Virus record (IMG/VR): IMGVR_UViG_3300025151_000348
Coordinates: 1-21,680 of that record
Strand: one strand, 5' to 3'
DNA: 21,680 bases
From: a virus
Shown here piece by piece: positions 12,855 to 19,725 of this stretch; positions within the stretch are counted from its first letter, which is position 1; each line of letters begins with the position of its first letter. The notes under the pieces were generated by a model that worked only from the letters and a program-made list of their open reading frames with translations, had not been told where the DNA came from and did no database searches. The translations under genes and the position numbers were made by a program.

Positions 12855-13274
12855 TTAAAATAGTGCGAGGATGTCCTCTGGTTTCTCAATTGTACCAATG
12901 ATTTCATCATCGTTTAATATTCTATGCTCACCGTACTTAGTCTTAAACCTTGCACCAGCATATCTTCCGTAAATAACAAACTGTCCTTCTTTACACCAAG
13001 CACCGTTTGGAAATCTATCTTTATCTTTATAACATAACTCTCCCATCTTAATAACTAATCCTACTACGGTAGTCATTTCAATAGTTTCTTGTGTTTTATC
13101 AGATAAATATACACCACCATCAGTTTTTGCTTTGCCAGACCAAGGTCTCACTAAAAGTCTATATCCAACTGGGTTAGGTATAAGTTTTAAATATTCTTCG
13201 GTTTGTTTTGCTCCCTTTGGGACTAATGCATCTGTTTCAGATGTTTCGTATCTTTTAGGTTTTATAAGTTTCAT
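12855..13274 (-). CDS. GroES-like co-chaperonin (Cpn10 family)
   Basis: A 139-residue protein with a Cpn10 core: GYRLLVRPWSGKAKTDGGVY (residues 37-56), then LSDKTQETIEMTTVVGLVIK and the C-terminal GQFVIYGRYAGARFKTKYGE, HRILNDDEIIGTIE. The segment GKAKTDGGVYLSDKTQET corresponds to the mobile loop that docks on GroEL, though its hydrophobic tip is unlike the bacterial IVL. An N-terminal extension of about 36 residues is longer than in host GroES (about 95 residues). Phages such as T4 (gp31) replace host GroES to fold their capsid protein, and the position two genes before the scaffold fits that use. No GroEL partner is present, so the host GroEL is presumed to serve. Confidence 0.85.
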   Translation of the reverse strand: MKLIKPKRYETSETDALVPKGAKQTEEYLKLIPNPVGYRLLVRPWSGKAKTDGGVYLSDKTQETIEMTTVVGLVIKMGELCYKDKDRFPNGAWCKEGQFVIYGRYAGARFKTKYGEHRILNDDEIIGTIEKPEDILALF

Positions 13275-13453
13275 TCTTCCTCTTTTTGCAGGTTATTAAT
13301 ATCCTGAAGCAACGACTCGTATGCGTTGAGCTTTCCTTTAGCATACTGCAATCTTTCAGGTGTGTCTATATTGTAGACGATATTTTCTTTAATAGCATCG
13401 ATTTCTTTTTTTATCAAATTTTTTATTCCAAATAAAGTGTCTATGTCGTACAT
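13271..13453 (-). CDS. Small coiled-coil protein
   Basis: A 60-residue protein predicted as two helices (LFGIKNLIKKEIDAIKENIV and RLQYAKGKLNAYESLLQDIN) ending NLQKEEE. I do not recognise it. The ATG overlaps the methyltransferase reading by 13 bases and its stop overlaps the GroES-like start as ATGA, so it sits in a tightly coupled string. A role in assembly is only suggested by position. Confidence 0.6.
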   Translation of the reverse strand: MYDIDTLFGIKNLIKKEIDAIKENIVYNIDTPERLQYAKGKLNAYESLLQDINNLQKEEE

Positions 13454-13989
13454 ATTTCATTCCCCCATACATCCCAACCTTGTGTTTTTTGTCTAGCAAA
13501 TAATTCTATTCTAGGAACATCGCCACAAAGTTTTACTATTTTATCCCTTACGCAATCTGGTTTTTTTGAGTGTTGTTCTATTGGTTCATATATTATTTGA
13601 TGCACACTACTAGAAACTCTTTTAGGTTTTCCTTTAGTTGCAAGTAAACATATTTCATTATTTGCTCTAGTCCAATACCCTAATCCCCAAAATAAACTAT
13701 CACTTTTTTTATTTTTTTTCATCCAACTAAATCCACAAGTTTTATATGTAAAACCCCAATCGGTTATTGTTTTTATTCCTTGTAATAAACAAGGATAGGT
13801 TACCCACAAAAATAATATACAATTATCTTTTGAAATAGATTGTATTGGAAGATTGCTAATATCTTTTTCACTCATACATAAATAATGTTTTTCAGGACTT
13901 CTATCTTTACCTCTGTCAGAATAAGTTTTAAATTTCCAAGGTGGGTCTGCATATATAATATTATATTTCTTGTCTGGAAAAGGTATCAT
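13441..13989 (-). CDS. MT-A70 family adenine methyltransferase
   Basis: A 182-residue protein with the catalytic DPPW motif at residues 15-18 (YNIIYADPPWKFKTYS), the ILFLWVTYPCLLQGIKTITDWGF segment and a C-terminal RIELFARQKTQGWDVWGNEI. All are typical of the MT-A70 family, which methylates N6 of adenine. Bacterial and phage members act on DNA and are usually about this length. The hallmark SAM contacts near the C-terminus (LFARQ) are present. No restriction enzyme is adjacent. Its start overlaps the stop of a 40-residue basic gene as ATGA. It may protect phage DNA from host nucleases; the recognition sequence cannot be read from here. Confidence 0.9.
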   Translation of the reverse strand: MIPFPDKKYNIIYADPPWKFKTYSDRGKDRSPEKHYLCMSEKDISNLPIQSISKDNCILFLWVTYPCLLQGIKTITDWGFTYKTCGFSWMKKNKKSDSLFWGLGYWTRANNEICLLATKGKPKRVSSSVHQIIYEPIEQHSKKPDCVRDKIVKLCGDVPRIELFARQKTQGWDVWGNEICTT

Positions 13990-14108
13990 GCAACTCTCAA
14001 ATGACTTTTAGGTCCTAATTTTTTTCTATGCCTTATAGCCTTTGGTTTATATCTTCTTTTAATCTTTTTAATTTCTAATTTAACAAAATTTTTTTGTCTT
14101 TTAGCCAT
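13986..14108 (-). CDS. 40-aa Lys/Arg-rich microprotein
   Basis: This small gene begins at ATG 14108, overlapping the upstream stop by one base (TAATG), and ends with TGA overlapping the MT-A70 ATG (ATGA). The product opens MAKRQKNFVKLEIKKIKRRY and is extremely basic, with about half of the residues Lys, Arg or His. Perfect fitting into both neighbouring overlaps supports a real gene. Nucleic-acid binding is a guess from charge; I know no matching family. Confidence 0.55.
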   Translation of the reverse strand: MAKRQKNFVKLEIKKIKRRYKPKAIRHRKKLGPKSHLRVA

Positions 14109-14353
14109 TATAAAACTTTTGTTATAAAATCATTATCTTTCATAACAACTTCATCAGTAGTTTCAATCCAAACTTTTGCTCCACAAGACAAAGGTTTGTG
14201 TGGTTTATAAACAACCTTACAAATACCTTTTACCTCTACTTCATCAGCATAATAATTATGTTTAGATGTTTTAACAGTTATCACTTGCTCATTCGTATTA
14301 TTTTTTTTGTTACTTCTAATTTTATGTTGATTTATGTGTATTCTTTTTTTCAT
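14108..14353 (-). CDS. Small beta-rich protein of unknown function
   Basis: An 81-residue protein: a basic N-terminus (MKKRIHINQHKIRSNKKNN) followed by a predicted beta-domain (VITVKTSKHNYYADEVEVKG, VVYKPHKPLSCGAKVWIETT) with two Cys residues. No signal peptide, membrane helix or catalytic motif is clear. The ATG overlaps the holin stop as ATGA and its stop overlaps the next start. The strand pattern looks like a small OB-like or SH3-like barrel, but this is only an impression. Confidence 0.55.
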   Translation of the reverse strand: MKKRIHINQHKIRSNKKNNTNEQVITVKTSKHNYYADEVEVKGICKVVYKPHKPLSCGAKVWIETTDEVVMKDNDFITKVL

Positions 14354-14718
14354 TTTTTAAATTGACCAATAGACTTTAATCCAAAACTAGCACCAATACT
14401 TGCAAGAATACCCCAACTTAACCAGTCAGGACAGTCCTCTCGTAAAAACTTGAAACCATCAGATAAATATGGCTGACAAGCAGGAATGAAACAGGCTACT
14501 ATTATGGCAATAAAGGTAAGAGTCCACAACTCGTCTTTCCAGCTATTCGCAGAAGCATCCATAGCTTTCTCTTCCCAATCAGCATCGCTTTGTACTCTTT
14601 TCACTTGTGCTTCAATTTTAGCAACTGCCAATTTTTGTTTTACCTCTGCTTTTTTTTGTCTTCCTTTTAACCAAGTACCAGCTAAATTTGCTATTGGTGT
14701 AATGAATTGTAAAGCCAT
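14350..14718 (-). CDS. Holin, three-TM GTA-type
   Basis: A 122-residue protein. The N-terminal part is amphipathic and charged (WLKGRQKKAEVKQKLAVAKI), then SWKDELWTLTFIAIIVACFIPACQPYLS gives a transmembrane helix near residues 62-82 and WLSWGILASIGASFGLKSIG another near 98-117. This pattern, with the conserved WKDE before the first helix, matches the 3-TM holin family of gene-transfer agents and related phages. A holin makes holes in the inner membrane so that endolysin can reach the wall. The endolysin is at 5352-5810, in a different transcription unit. AGGAGA lies five bases before the ATG. Confidence 0.8.
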   Translation of the reverse strand: MALQFITPIANLAGTWLKGRQKKAEVKQKLAVAKIEAQVKRVQSDADWEEKAMDASANSWKDELWTLTFIAIIVACFIPACQPYLSDGFKFLREDCPDWLSWGILASIGASFGLKSIGQFKK

Positions 14719-14720
14719 AG

Positions 14721-14837
14721 TTATCTCCTATCCCAATGAAGTTGACAATAAAATTTAAAATTATGATAGTATTCACTTGGACTATCACAAAAAGAACATT
14801 TTTTATATTTTAATAATTTCTTAAATAATTTTTTCAT
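14721..14837 (-). CDS. 38-aa microprotein with Cys/His motif
   Basis: This gene starts at ATG 14837, overlapping the upstream stop as ATGA, and ends three bases before the holin ATG. The product has an N-terminal cationic amphipathic stretch (MKKLFKKLLKYKK), then Cys14, Cys17, Cys31 and His34 in a C-x2-C-x13-C-x2-H spacing that could bind zinc. A phage-coupled holin regulator or lysis helper is conceivable from position but cannot be shown. It is not a known family to me. Confidence 0.6.
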   Translation of the reverse strand: MKKLFKKLLKYKKCSFCDSPSEYYHNFKFYCQLHWDRR

Positions 14838-15139
14838 TTTTCAAAGTAAAATTCTTTACCCCCTATCAAACCACAAGATAAACCATTTGTAAATGTGAAT
14901 ACAATTAAGAAACTATTATCTTCTTTGCCTTGATAAAATTCTATTAACTTGTTTTTAGATATTCCCCATCCTATTCTTTGTTTATTTTCTTTTTTTGTAA
15001 CATCGTCTTTCAAGTATTCAGCATTTGAACAGACATACTCTACAACTCTTTTATGATAAAAAACTTCAGACTGTAGTGTGTTAACTATTAAAAAGACACA
15101 AATACTTATTATGAAATAATCTAATATATTTTTACTCAT
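14834..15139 (-). CDS. Small exported or membrane-anchored protein
   Basis: A 101-residue protein with a hydrophobic N-terminal helix (residues 5-22, ILDYFIISICVFLIVNTL), a likely uncleaved anchor or signal. The rest would be outside the membrane. The remainder fits a pattern I recall from small periplasmic proteins of alphaproteobacteria and their phages: VVEYV...E(Y/R)..., IGWGIS, LIEFYQ, a strand-rich SFLIVFTFTNGLSCGLIGG and a terminal aromatic. Cys37 and Cys89 could form a disulfide. It lies directly upstream of the 38-residue microgene and the holin, so a role in envelope disruption (spanin-like or other) is possible. The family function is unknown. Confidence 0.6.
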   Translation of the reverse strand: MSKNILDYFIISICVFLIVNTLQSEVFYHKRVVEYVCSNAEYLKDDVTKKENKQRIGWGISKNKLIEFYQGKEDNSFLIVFTFTNGLSCGLIGGKEFYFEK

Positions 15140-15144
15140 ACCAT

Positions 15145-15690
15145 TTATTTTATATTACAAGTCATAGATAGTCTTTTATTTTTTATATCTATTACTTGAT
15201 GTTCTACTCCTTTATCAAACCATATGCAGTCTTGCTGTGACACAGTTTTTTCTTTTCCATTTATAACCCACAACCCCTCTCCATATATATTTTTTACTAT
15301 TACTGGATAGTCGTGGCTGTGTTTTATGTAACTTACTGTTTTTTTGCCAGTGCCAAAATAAAAATTACAATTGCATTCTATGTTAAAAGTTTTATTTAGC
15401 CATTGTTGAATAATCCAAGTGTCTTTTACAAATCCTCCAATATTTGATAAAATTAATGTATATCCATCCTCATAGGCTTTTATACATTCTAAAGAATTTA
15501 CATATCCATCTTTGTCAAAAAAATCTTGTGAGGTTTTTCTACCATCTTCTAATATAGCTTCAATACTTGGTTGACCACAAATGTAGTGTCTAGGAAATCT
15601 TCTTCTATCAAGTAACCTTTCTAAAATATCTTTTTCAGTAAGATTAATATTTTTGTTTTTTAGAGTTTCTATGAATTTGTTTTCAATCAT
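15145..15690 (-). CDS. Cupin/JmjC-like protein, possible Fe oxygenase
   Basis: A 181-residue protein. After a helical N-terminus the segment AYEDGYTLILSNIGGF, TWIIQQWLNKTFNIECN, then NFYFGTGKKTVSYIKHSHDY and PVIVKNIYGEGLW matches the beta-barrel start of the Cupin_4/JmjC group. That group includes ribosomal oxygenases (LNxLNxxF, then NxYxxxxxxxxxxHxDxHDxFVxQxxGxKxW). Candidate metal residues are H124, H126 and D127 and, in KGVEHQV, H164. The usual HxD does not align perfectly, so a metal-binding cupin without oxygenase activity is possible. It starts four bases inside the preceding methyltransferase gene (ATGA). Substrate unknown; pairing with that gene is notable. Confidence 0.65.
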   Translation of the reverse strand: MIENKFIETLKNKNINLTEKDILERLLDRRRFPRHYICGQPSIEAILEDGRKTSQDFFDKDGYVNSLECIKAYEDGYTLILSNIGGFVKDTWIIQQWLNKTFNIECNCNFYFGTGKKTVSYIKHSHDYPVIVKNIYGEGLWVINGKEKTVSQQDCIWFDKGVEHQVIDIKNKRLSMTCNIK

Positions 15691-16286
15691 AACTCTCTTT
15701 TATAAATTAATTTTCTCTCCCCTTCTACCACTGGTTTAAAAGCCATCTTACCTTCTAAAAACCAACGAACTGTTTTTAGATTCATAGTTTTGTAATCATC
15801 AATGATTATTAAACTGTCATTAGTCATTCGTTTCATAAAAAAGTCTACTTCTTTTTGTACAGCTTGACTTGTGTGAGGTCCGTCTAAATGAACGATTGCA
15901 TATTGTCCCAAAATGTAAGTTTGTCCTTGTATAGAGAAAGGGTAACCCTCACTCATCGTTTCAAAAAAATATTCATCAGGAAACTCAAAAAAAGCAAACT
16001 CTTTGTATTTACTTAACTCTGATACAGTTTGCACTTTCATACTATCTGTATAATCAGCAGTGTACGGAGGTCTATCATCGTAATGTTTATAATTTAAATT
16101 TCCGTATGGGTCTATCGCAATATGCCTATAATTTGCAACACCTTTTGCAATCACTGCATCCATAATAGTTTTTGAACCTAACCCTTTACGCAATCCTATT
16201 TCACAAGTTAGTACCGTATCTTCTAATTTTAATTTTTCTATTTCTTTAGTTATGAGCTCATACTCAAGTGAATCACCCTCAATCAT
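15687..16286 (-). CDS. Class I SAM-dependent methyltransferase
   Basis: A 199-residue protein. The SAM motif is LTCEIGLRKGLGSKTIMDAV at about residues 26-45 (ExGxxxGxS type), with the acidic residue of motif II in IAIDPYG (57-62). AIVHLDGPHTSQAVQKEVDFF (130-150) and LIIIDDY (159-165) complete the Methyltransf_24-type layout known from O-methyltransferases of sugars, antibiotics or lipids. It is not a DNA methylase type. Its start overlaps the stop of the 54-residue gene by eight bases, and its end overlaps the cupin gene (ATGA). Joint action of the two on one substrate is an inference. Confidence 0.75.
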   Translation of the reverse strand: MIEGDSLEYELITKEIEKLKLEDTVLTCEIGLRKGLGSKTIMDAVIAKGVANYRHIAIDPYGNLNYKHYDDRPPYTADYTDSMKVQTVSELSKYKEFAFFEFPDEYFFETMSEGYPFSIQGQTYILGQYAIVHLDGPHTSQAVQKEVDFFMKRMTNDSLIIIDDYKTMNLKTVRWFLEGKMAFKPVVEGERKLIYKREL

Positions 16287-16443
16287 TTTGCCTCATCTTT
16301 TCTATTTCTTTGCGTTGATGTAATATTTCTTTTCTTTGGTTTTCAAGAAGTTTTCTCTGCATCTCTACTTCTTGTATTTTATCAACTGGTTTACAAATAT
16401 ATTTTTTTTTACTAGGAAAAATAATGATATTGTTCTTTATCAT
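16279..16443 (-). CDS. 54-aa small helical protein
   Basis: The gene starts at ATG 16443 (ATGA overlap with the preceding stop) and ends at 16279, overlapping the methyltransferase start by eight bases. The product begins MIKNNIIIFPSKKKYICKPV and continues as a helix rich in Gln, Glu, Lys and Arg (RKLLENQRKEILHQRKEIEK). Junctions on both sides support it as a gene. The helix may form a coiled coil. No family recognised. Confidence 0.6.
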   Translation of the reverse strand: MIKNNIIIFPSKKKYICKPVDKIQEVEMQRKLLENQRKEILHQRKEIEKMRQND

Positions 16444-16916
16444 TTAACACCAATAAACTTTTTTCCTTTTACTTGTATTGGTTTTACTCCCTTAATATCA
16501 CTTCCTTGTACACCATTTTCACGATGAGGACAACCTAAATTTGATAATGCTCCTACTTTAAAAGGGATTACTAATTTAACATTCACTCCTTTATCTCTTG
16601 GATTTTTATACGCACCAACATTTAGTTTTCCTCCTAACAAATCTTTAGAGTAATTTGCTGTTGTGGAAAGTTTATCTTTAGTTAAATTTAATTCACCTTC
16701 TCCTAAAGAAGTTCGTAGTTTAACATTTTTAAATTTTTTCTTTTTTACATTATAAGTGGCTTTTACATCTGTTTTTGGTTTTATTTTTTTTTCATAACTT
16801 AAATCTCCACTAGCTCTAAACTTAAAACCTTTTCCAATTTTTGCTAAATCTCCCTCTTGCATCCCTTGTGGGTTAGGACCTTTTTCTGGTGGTAACGCAC
16901 TACTTCTTTTGTTCAT
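16440..16916 (-). CDS. Basic marine-phage protein downstream of portal
   Basis: A 158-residue basic protein. It opens MNKRSSALPPEKGPNPQGMQ, a motif that I recognise from a conserved unknown of marine phages. A long beta-rich middle follows (LSYEKKIKPKTDVKATYNVK, VKLRTSLGEGELNLTKDKLS), then GCPHRENGVQGSDIKGVKPI and the ending VKGKKFIGVK. The repeated strands could form a beta-barrel or sheet. Its start overlaps the portal stop by 17 bases. The C-terminus resembles the end of the 226-residue Lys-rich protein at 3244 (KFKGVM). A virion role is plausible; function unknown. Confidence 0.65.
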   Translation of the reverse strand: MNKRSSALPPEKGPNPQGMQEGDLAKIGKGFKFRASGDLSYEKKIKPKTDVKATYNVKKKKFKNVKLRTSLGEGELNLTKDKLSTTANYSKDLLGGKLNVGAYKNPRDKGVNVKLVIPFKVGALSNLGCPHRENGVQGSDIKGVKPIQVKGKKFIGVK

Positions 16917-19251
16917 TTTTTTTCTCCCTTGCTACATTTAATTTTTCTTCAGCTATTCGTATTCTTTCTTCAGCTTGTTCTTCATTATCTTCTCGTTTCA
17001 TCTTTTCTAAATCAAGTTTCTGCTCAAACTCCCCCATCTTTCGTTCTTCCACATCTACATGCTCTTGTATTTTTCTTTGCATATCTAAAGCTCGTAAATC
17101 CATCTCTTGTTGTTTTAGTTGCACCAATGGGTCTTTCTTTTCTTCTGCACTTTCTAACAATTGTAACTCAGAAGTAAGTTGTGCAATCTTATCTGCAACC
17201 AAAGATTCTGTAATAACTAAAAATGCTTCAGGATTATCTTTTTGCATAGCAAATGTTTCTGGTTTTTCTTGCATTTCTTGTAATATTAAAGCTCTTGCTT
17301 TGAAAGAAAGATGCTCCATAATGTGTGCTTGTAATAACGCATACACCATAGGATTAATTTGCACCATTCTACTCTTAATAAACGAAGTATGTGCAATAAT
17401 GTGTGCATCGTGGTTTTGTTCTGGGTATGCTTTTGGTATTTCCATTCGTAAAGCCTCTGCATTTTCTATCGATGGGTCGAGAGGAGTGGGTACTCTCTCT
17501 GGTTTCAGCAAAGTATCAATTTGTTTCGTGCCAAGTGCTTCATATACCCTTCTATATGCCTCACGAACATTGTGAAGTTGTGGATTCGACTGTGCAATCT
17601 GCAATTGTGTCTGTGCAAGAGTGACTCTTTGAGCCATTGAGAAGATATTTGGGTCTGCAATTGGAATTACATCTACTTCTGGTGAAAAATCAGCTAATTT
17701 TATCAATCGATTGCCACCATATACAGCATATGGATAGATTGGAGGTAAATATGTGCCAAAAACATTCGACAAAAGCCTAAATTCTTGTCTCATTGCATAG
17801 TAACATCGTTTATGTATGGCACTCATCACTCGTGAGCCTCGTTCCAAGAGTGCAATTGTTGTTCCGACAGCTCTATTTTGTGCATCATTGCCTATTGCAT
17901 TGTCTGTAATGGCTGCAAATCTCTGTCCAGCTTGTACAACAAAGCCTAGCAATGAAAAAAGTACCGAACTTGGCTCTTTAAATGGCAAAATTTGGAATTG
18001 GTCTTTAATATTACCACCAGGTGCGTCTACATCTCGGAACTCACCAGGCTGAAATGGTTGTTCATCATCCCTGATTCGTAGTCCACGAGACTTGAATCCA
18101 GCAGGTAAGTTACTTAATGTCCCAGCATCTAGCAATTGTCTCAATGCAGCAGTCGCAGTTTTTGATAATCCACCAATCATATGTATTAAACCAAAGCCAT
18201 AGAACCCAAGACCAGGTAAAAACTTGTAATGCACAAAGTATTCTTTTCTTTGAAACAATGGGTCGTTCATTTCATAGTTACGATATATGGATAATACTTC
18301 TTGTGAACCTTCATCAATGGTCACGATATACGGAACTTTTACATTTTTCTCTGCATCCTCAATCGCATACTCATCTAAATCTAAATCAATATGCATTTCT
18401 AATATATTAAACTGATATTCTTTTTCTCCAGTTGGAGATACTCCATCCATAGAATCATATTTTTCTTGAACCTTATCTTCATCTATTCGTGAAGGAATAA
18501 TTTCTACATCTCTATAAAATCCAGTTCGCTGTTTTTTTAATACATCGTTTTCGTTCATTTTAATTAGGTGCGTGATTCGTTCACAGTCTTTTAAGTCTGT
18601 TGCATAATACGGAACGATTAAATCTTCAGCAGGAATAAACTTCGATACTGCTCTTTGCATTACTTCATCGTAATATATTTTTTTAAATGCTGAACCAGCT
18701 AACGGTAAATAAAATAATAGTTGGTCAAAGTCTGGAGTGTATTCTTCCATAACTTCCATTAACATATAATTCATAAACTCTTTTACTCTTTGAGCTTGTT
18801 GTTCCTTCTCCCTTGTCACATCTCCCACTACTTGTGTGCGAACTGGTCCGTCAGACGGTATTAATTCTTTATAGGCTTGTGCTTGAAATTGTGTAACAGA
18901 CTCGGCTAGTAGTGGATGCGTAACGGAACTCGCACCTTGGAACGGTCTGCTTTCATTATCATATTTAAAACCAAGTAAATCTAATCCAGAAGTATACGAC
19001 TTTTCCCAATCACTTCTAGACTCTTTATCTCGTTTATAATCAGCAAGTAAGTCAGAAGATATTTTAGCAAGTATGCGTTCATCCATATCCTCAGCAAGGT
19101 TAGAGTGAAACTCTTTTACTTGTTCAGCTAACTCTTCCACTTGTTCTTGCATCTCTGCTTTATCAGTTACTTCAACTTGAACTTCTTCTTCCTCTGTAGG
19201 TTCAGAAGTTTCGGTTTCTTCAACCTCAGTTTTATTTTCTTCTTCTATCAT
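16900..19251 (-). CDS. Portal protein, P22-type
   Basis: A 783-residue protein, close to the length of P22 gp1 (725 residues) and far longer than siphovirus portals. It has an acidic N-terminus (1-40). The conserved central region contains FVHYKFLPGLGFYGFGLIHM (clip/stem side), then IGGLSKTATAALRQLLDAGT, LSNLPAGFKSRGLRIRDDEQ, FQPGEFRDVDAPGGN and GTTIALLERGSRVMSAIHKR, which I take as the portal core. The C-terminal 110 residues are a charged coiled coil that matches the barrel of P22-type portals. Twelve copies form the DNA entry channel at the capsid vertex and bind the terminase. It starts in an ATGA overlap with the 130-residue gene. Confidence 0.9.
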   Translation of the reverse strand: MIEEENKTEVEETETSEPTEEEEVQVEVTDKAEMQEQVEELAEQVKEFHSNLAEDMDERILAKISSDLLADYKRDKESRSDWEKSYTSGLDLLGFKYDNESRPFQGASSVTHPLLAESVTQFQAQAYKELIPSDGPVRTQVVGDVTREKEQQAQRVKEFMNYMLMEVMEEYTPDFDQLLFYLPLAGSAFKKIYYDEVMQRAVSKFIPAEDLIVPYYATDLKDCERITHLIKMNENDVLKKQRTGFYRDVEIIPSRIDEDKVQEKYDSMDGVSPTGEKEYQFNILEMHIDLDLDEYAIEDAEKNVKVPYIVTIDEGSQEVLSIYRNYEMNDPLFQRKEYFVHYKFLPGLGFYGFGLIHMIGGLSKTATAALRQLLDAGTLSNLPAGFKSRGLRIRDDEQPFQPGEFRDVDAPGGNIKDQFQILPFKEPSSVLFSLLGFVVQAGQRFAAITDNAIGNDAQNRAVGTTIALLERGSRVMSAIHKRCYYAMRQEFRLLSNVFGTYLPPIYPYAVYGGNRLIKLADFSPEVDVIPIADPNIFSMAQRVTLAQTQLQIAQSNPQLHNVREAYRRVYEALGTKQIDTLLKPERVPTPLDPSIENAEALRMEIPKAYPEQNHDAHIIAHTSFIKSRMVQINPMVYALLQAHIMEHLSFKARALILQEMQEKPETFAMQKDNPEAFLVITESLVADKIAQLTSELQLLESAEEKKDPLVQLKQQEMDLRALDMQRKIQEHVDVEERKMGEFEQKLDLEKMKREDNEEQAEERIRIAEEKLNVAREKKNEQKK

Positions 19252-19640
19252 AATAATTTAGTTTTTTTATTTTTTCCTAATTTACATTTAGCTTTTACAA
19301 ATTTTCCTTGTTTAGCTCTTTCAAAATAAAAAGGGTACATTTTTGGTGAGGAAGCTATTCTTGCTTTTTGTTGTTCTACTCGACTACGAACTTCACTAGC
19401 TAAATCAGGTGCATCTAAATCTGGAGTGGTTGGAGTGTCTGTAAAATAACTAAATGGATTAATCCCAGTAATTTGTGAAAATTTATCTAATCTCTCTCCA
19501 AAAGTTTTTTTATCTTTTTTTGCTTTAATTACATCATCATCTTTAGTTGTGTAACTAGAAGTAATTTTACTTTTCTTTTTTTTGATAGGACCTTTCTTAA
19601 TCCTTCTCTCTTGTTCTAATAATCTTTCTTTTAAAGTCAT
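19248..19640 (-). CDS. Small Lys-rich protein between terminase and portal
   Basis: A 130-residue basic protein from ATG 19640. I prefer this start because the stop of the 26-residue gene upstream overlaps it as ATGA; a TTG at 19658 and an ATG at 19652 lie inside that small gene. The N-terminus is very Lys-rich (TLKERLLEQERRIKKGPIKK), the middle holds DKFSQITGINPFSYFTDTPT and the C-terminus is basic (KAKCKLGKNKKTKLL). The INPFSYF segment may be a short interaction motif. I do not recognise a family. Its stop overlaps the portal start as ATGA. A head-joining or packaging role is inferred from position only. Confidence 0.65.
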   Translation of the reverse strand: MTLKERLLEQERRIKKGPIKKKKSKITSSYTTKDDDVIKAKKDKKTFGERLDKFSQITGINPFSYFTDTPTTPDLDAPDLASEVRSRVEQQKARIASSPKMYPFYFERAKQGKFVKAKCKLGKNKKTKLL

Positions 19641-19717
19641 TTGTCCCCACATTGACAAAGTTTGCCAAATAATCTTTTTTTTATTTTTTTATATAATTTT
19701 TTTATCTTCTTGAACAT
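19637..19717 (-). CDS. 26-aa cationic peptide with Cys-x-Cys
   Basis: This gene reads from ATG 19717, with AGGAAAG just upstream, to TGA overlapping the next ATG (ATGA). The product has a Lys-rich amphipathic stretch (MFKKIKKLYKKIKKRLFGK) and then C-Q-C-G near the end. Reading-frame fit, ribosome site and overlap support translation. Its composition is that of a membrane-active or nucleic-acid-binding peptide, without proof. I recall similar short phage peptides but no name. Confidence 0.55.
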   Translation of the reverse strand: MFKKIKKLYKKIKKRLFGKLCQCGDK

Positions 19718-19725
19718 AACTTTCC

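Noticed and set aside
16889-17575. 228-residue Ser/Cys-rich plus-strand frame
   Set aside because: It is a shadow of the portal C-terminal coiled coil; the composition (Ser, Cys, Phe) is the reverse reading of Glu/Lys/Gln codons.
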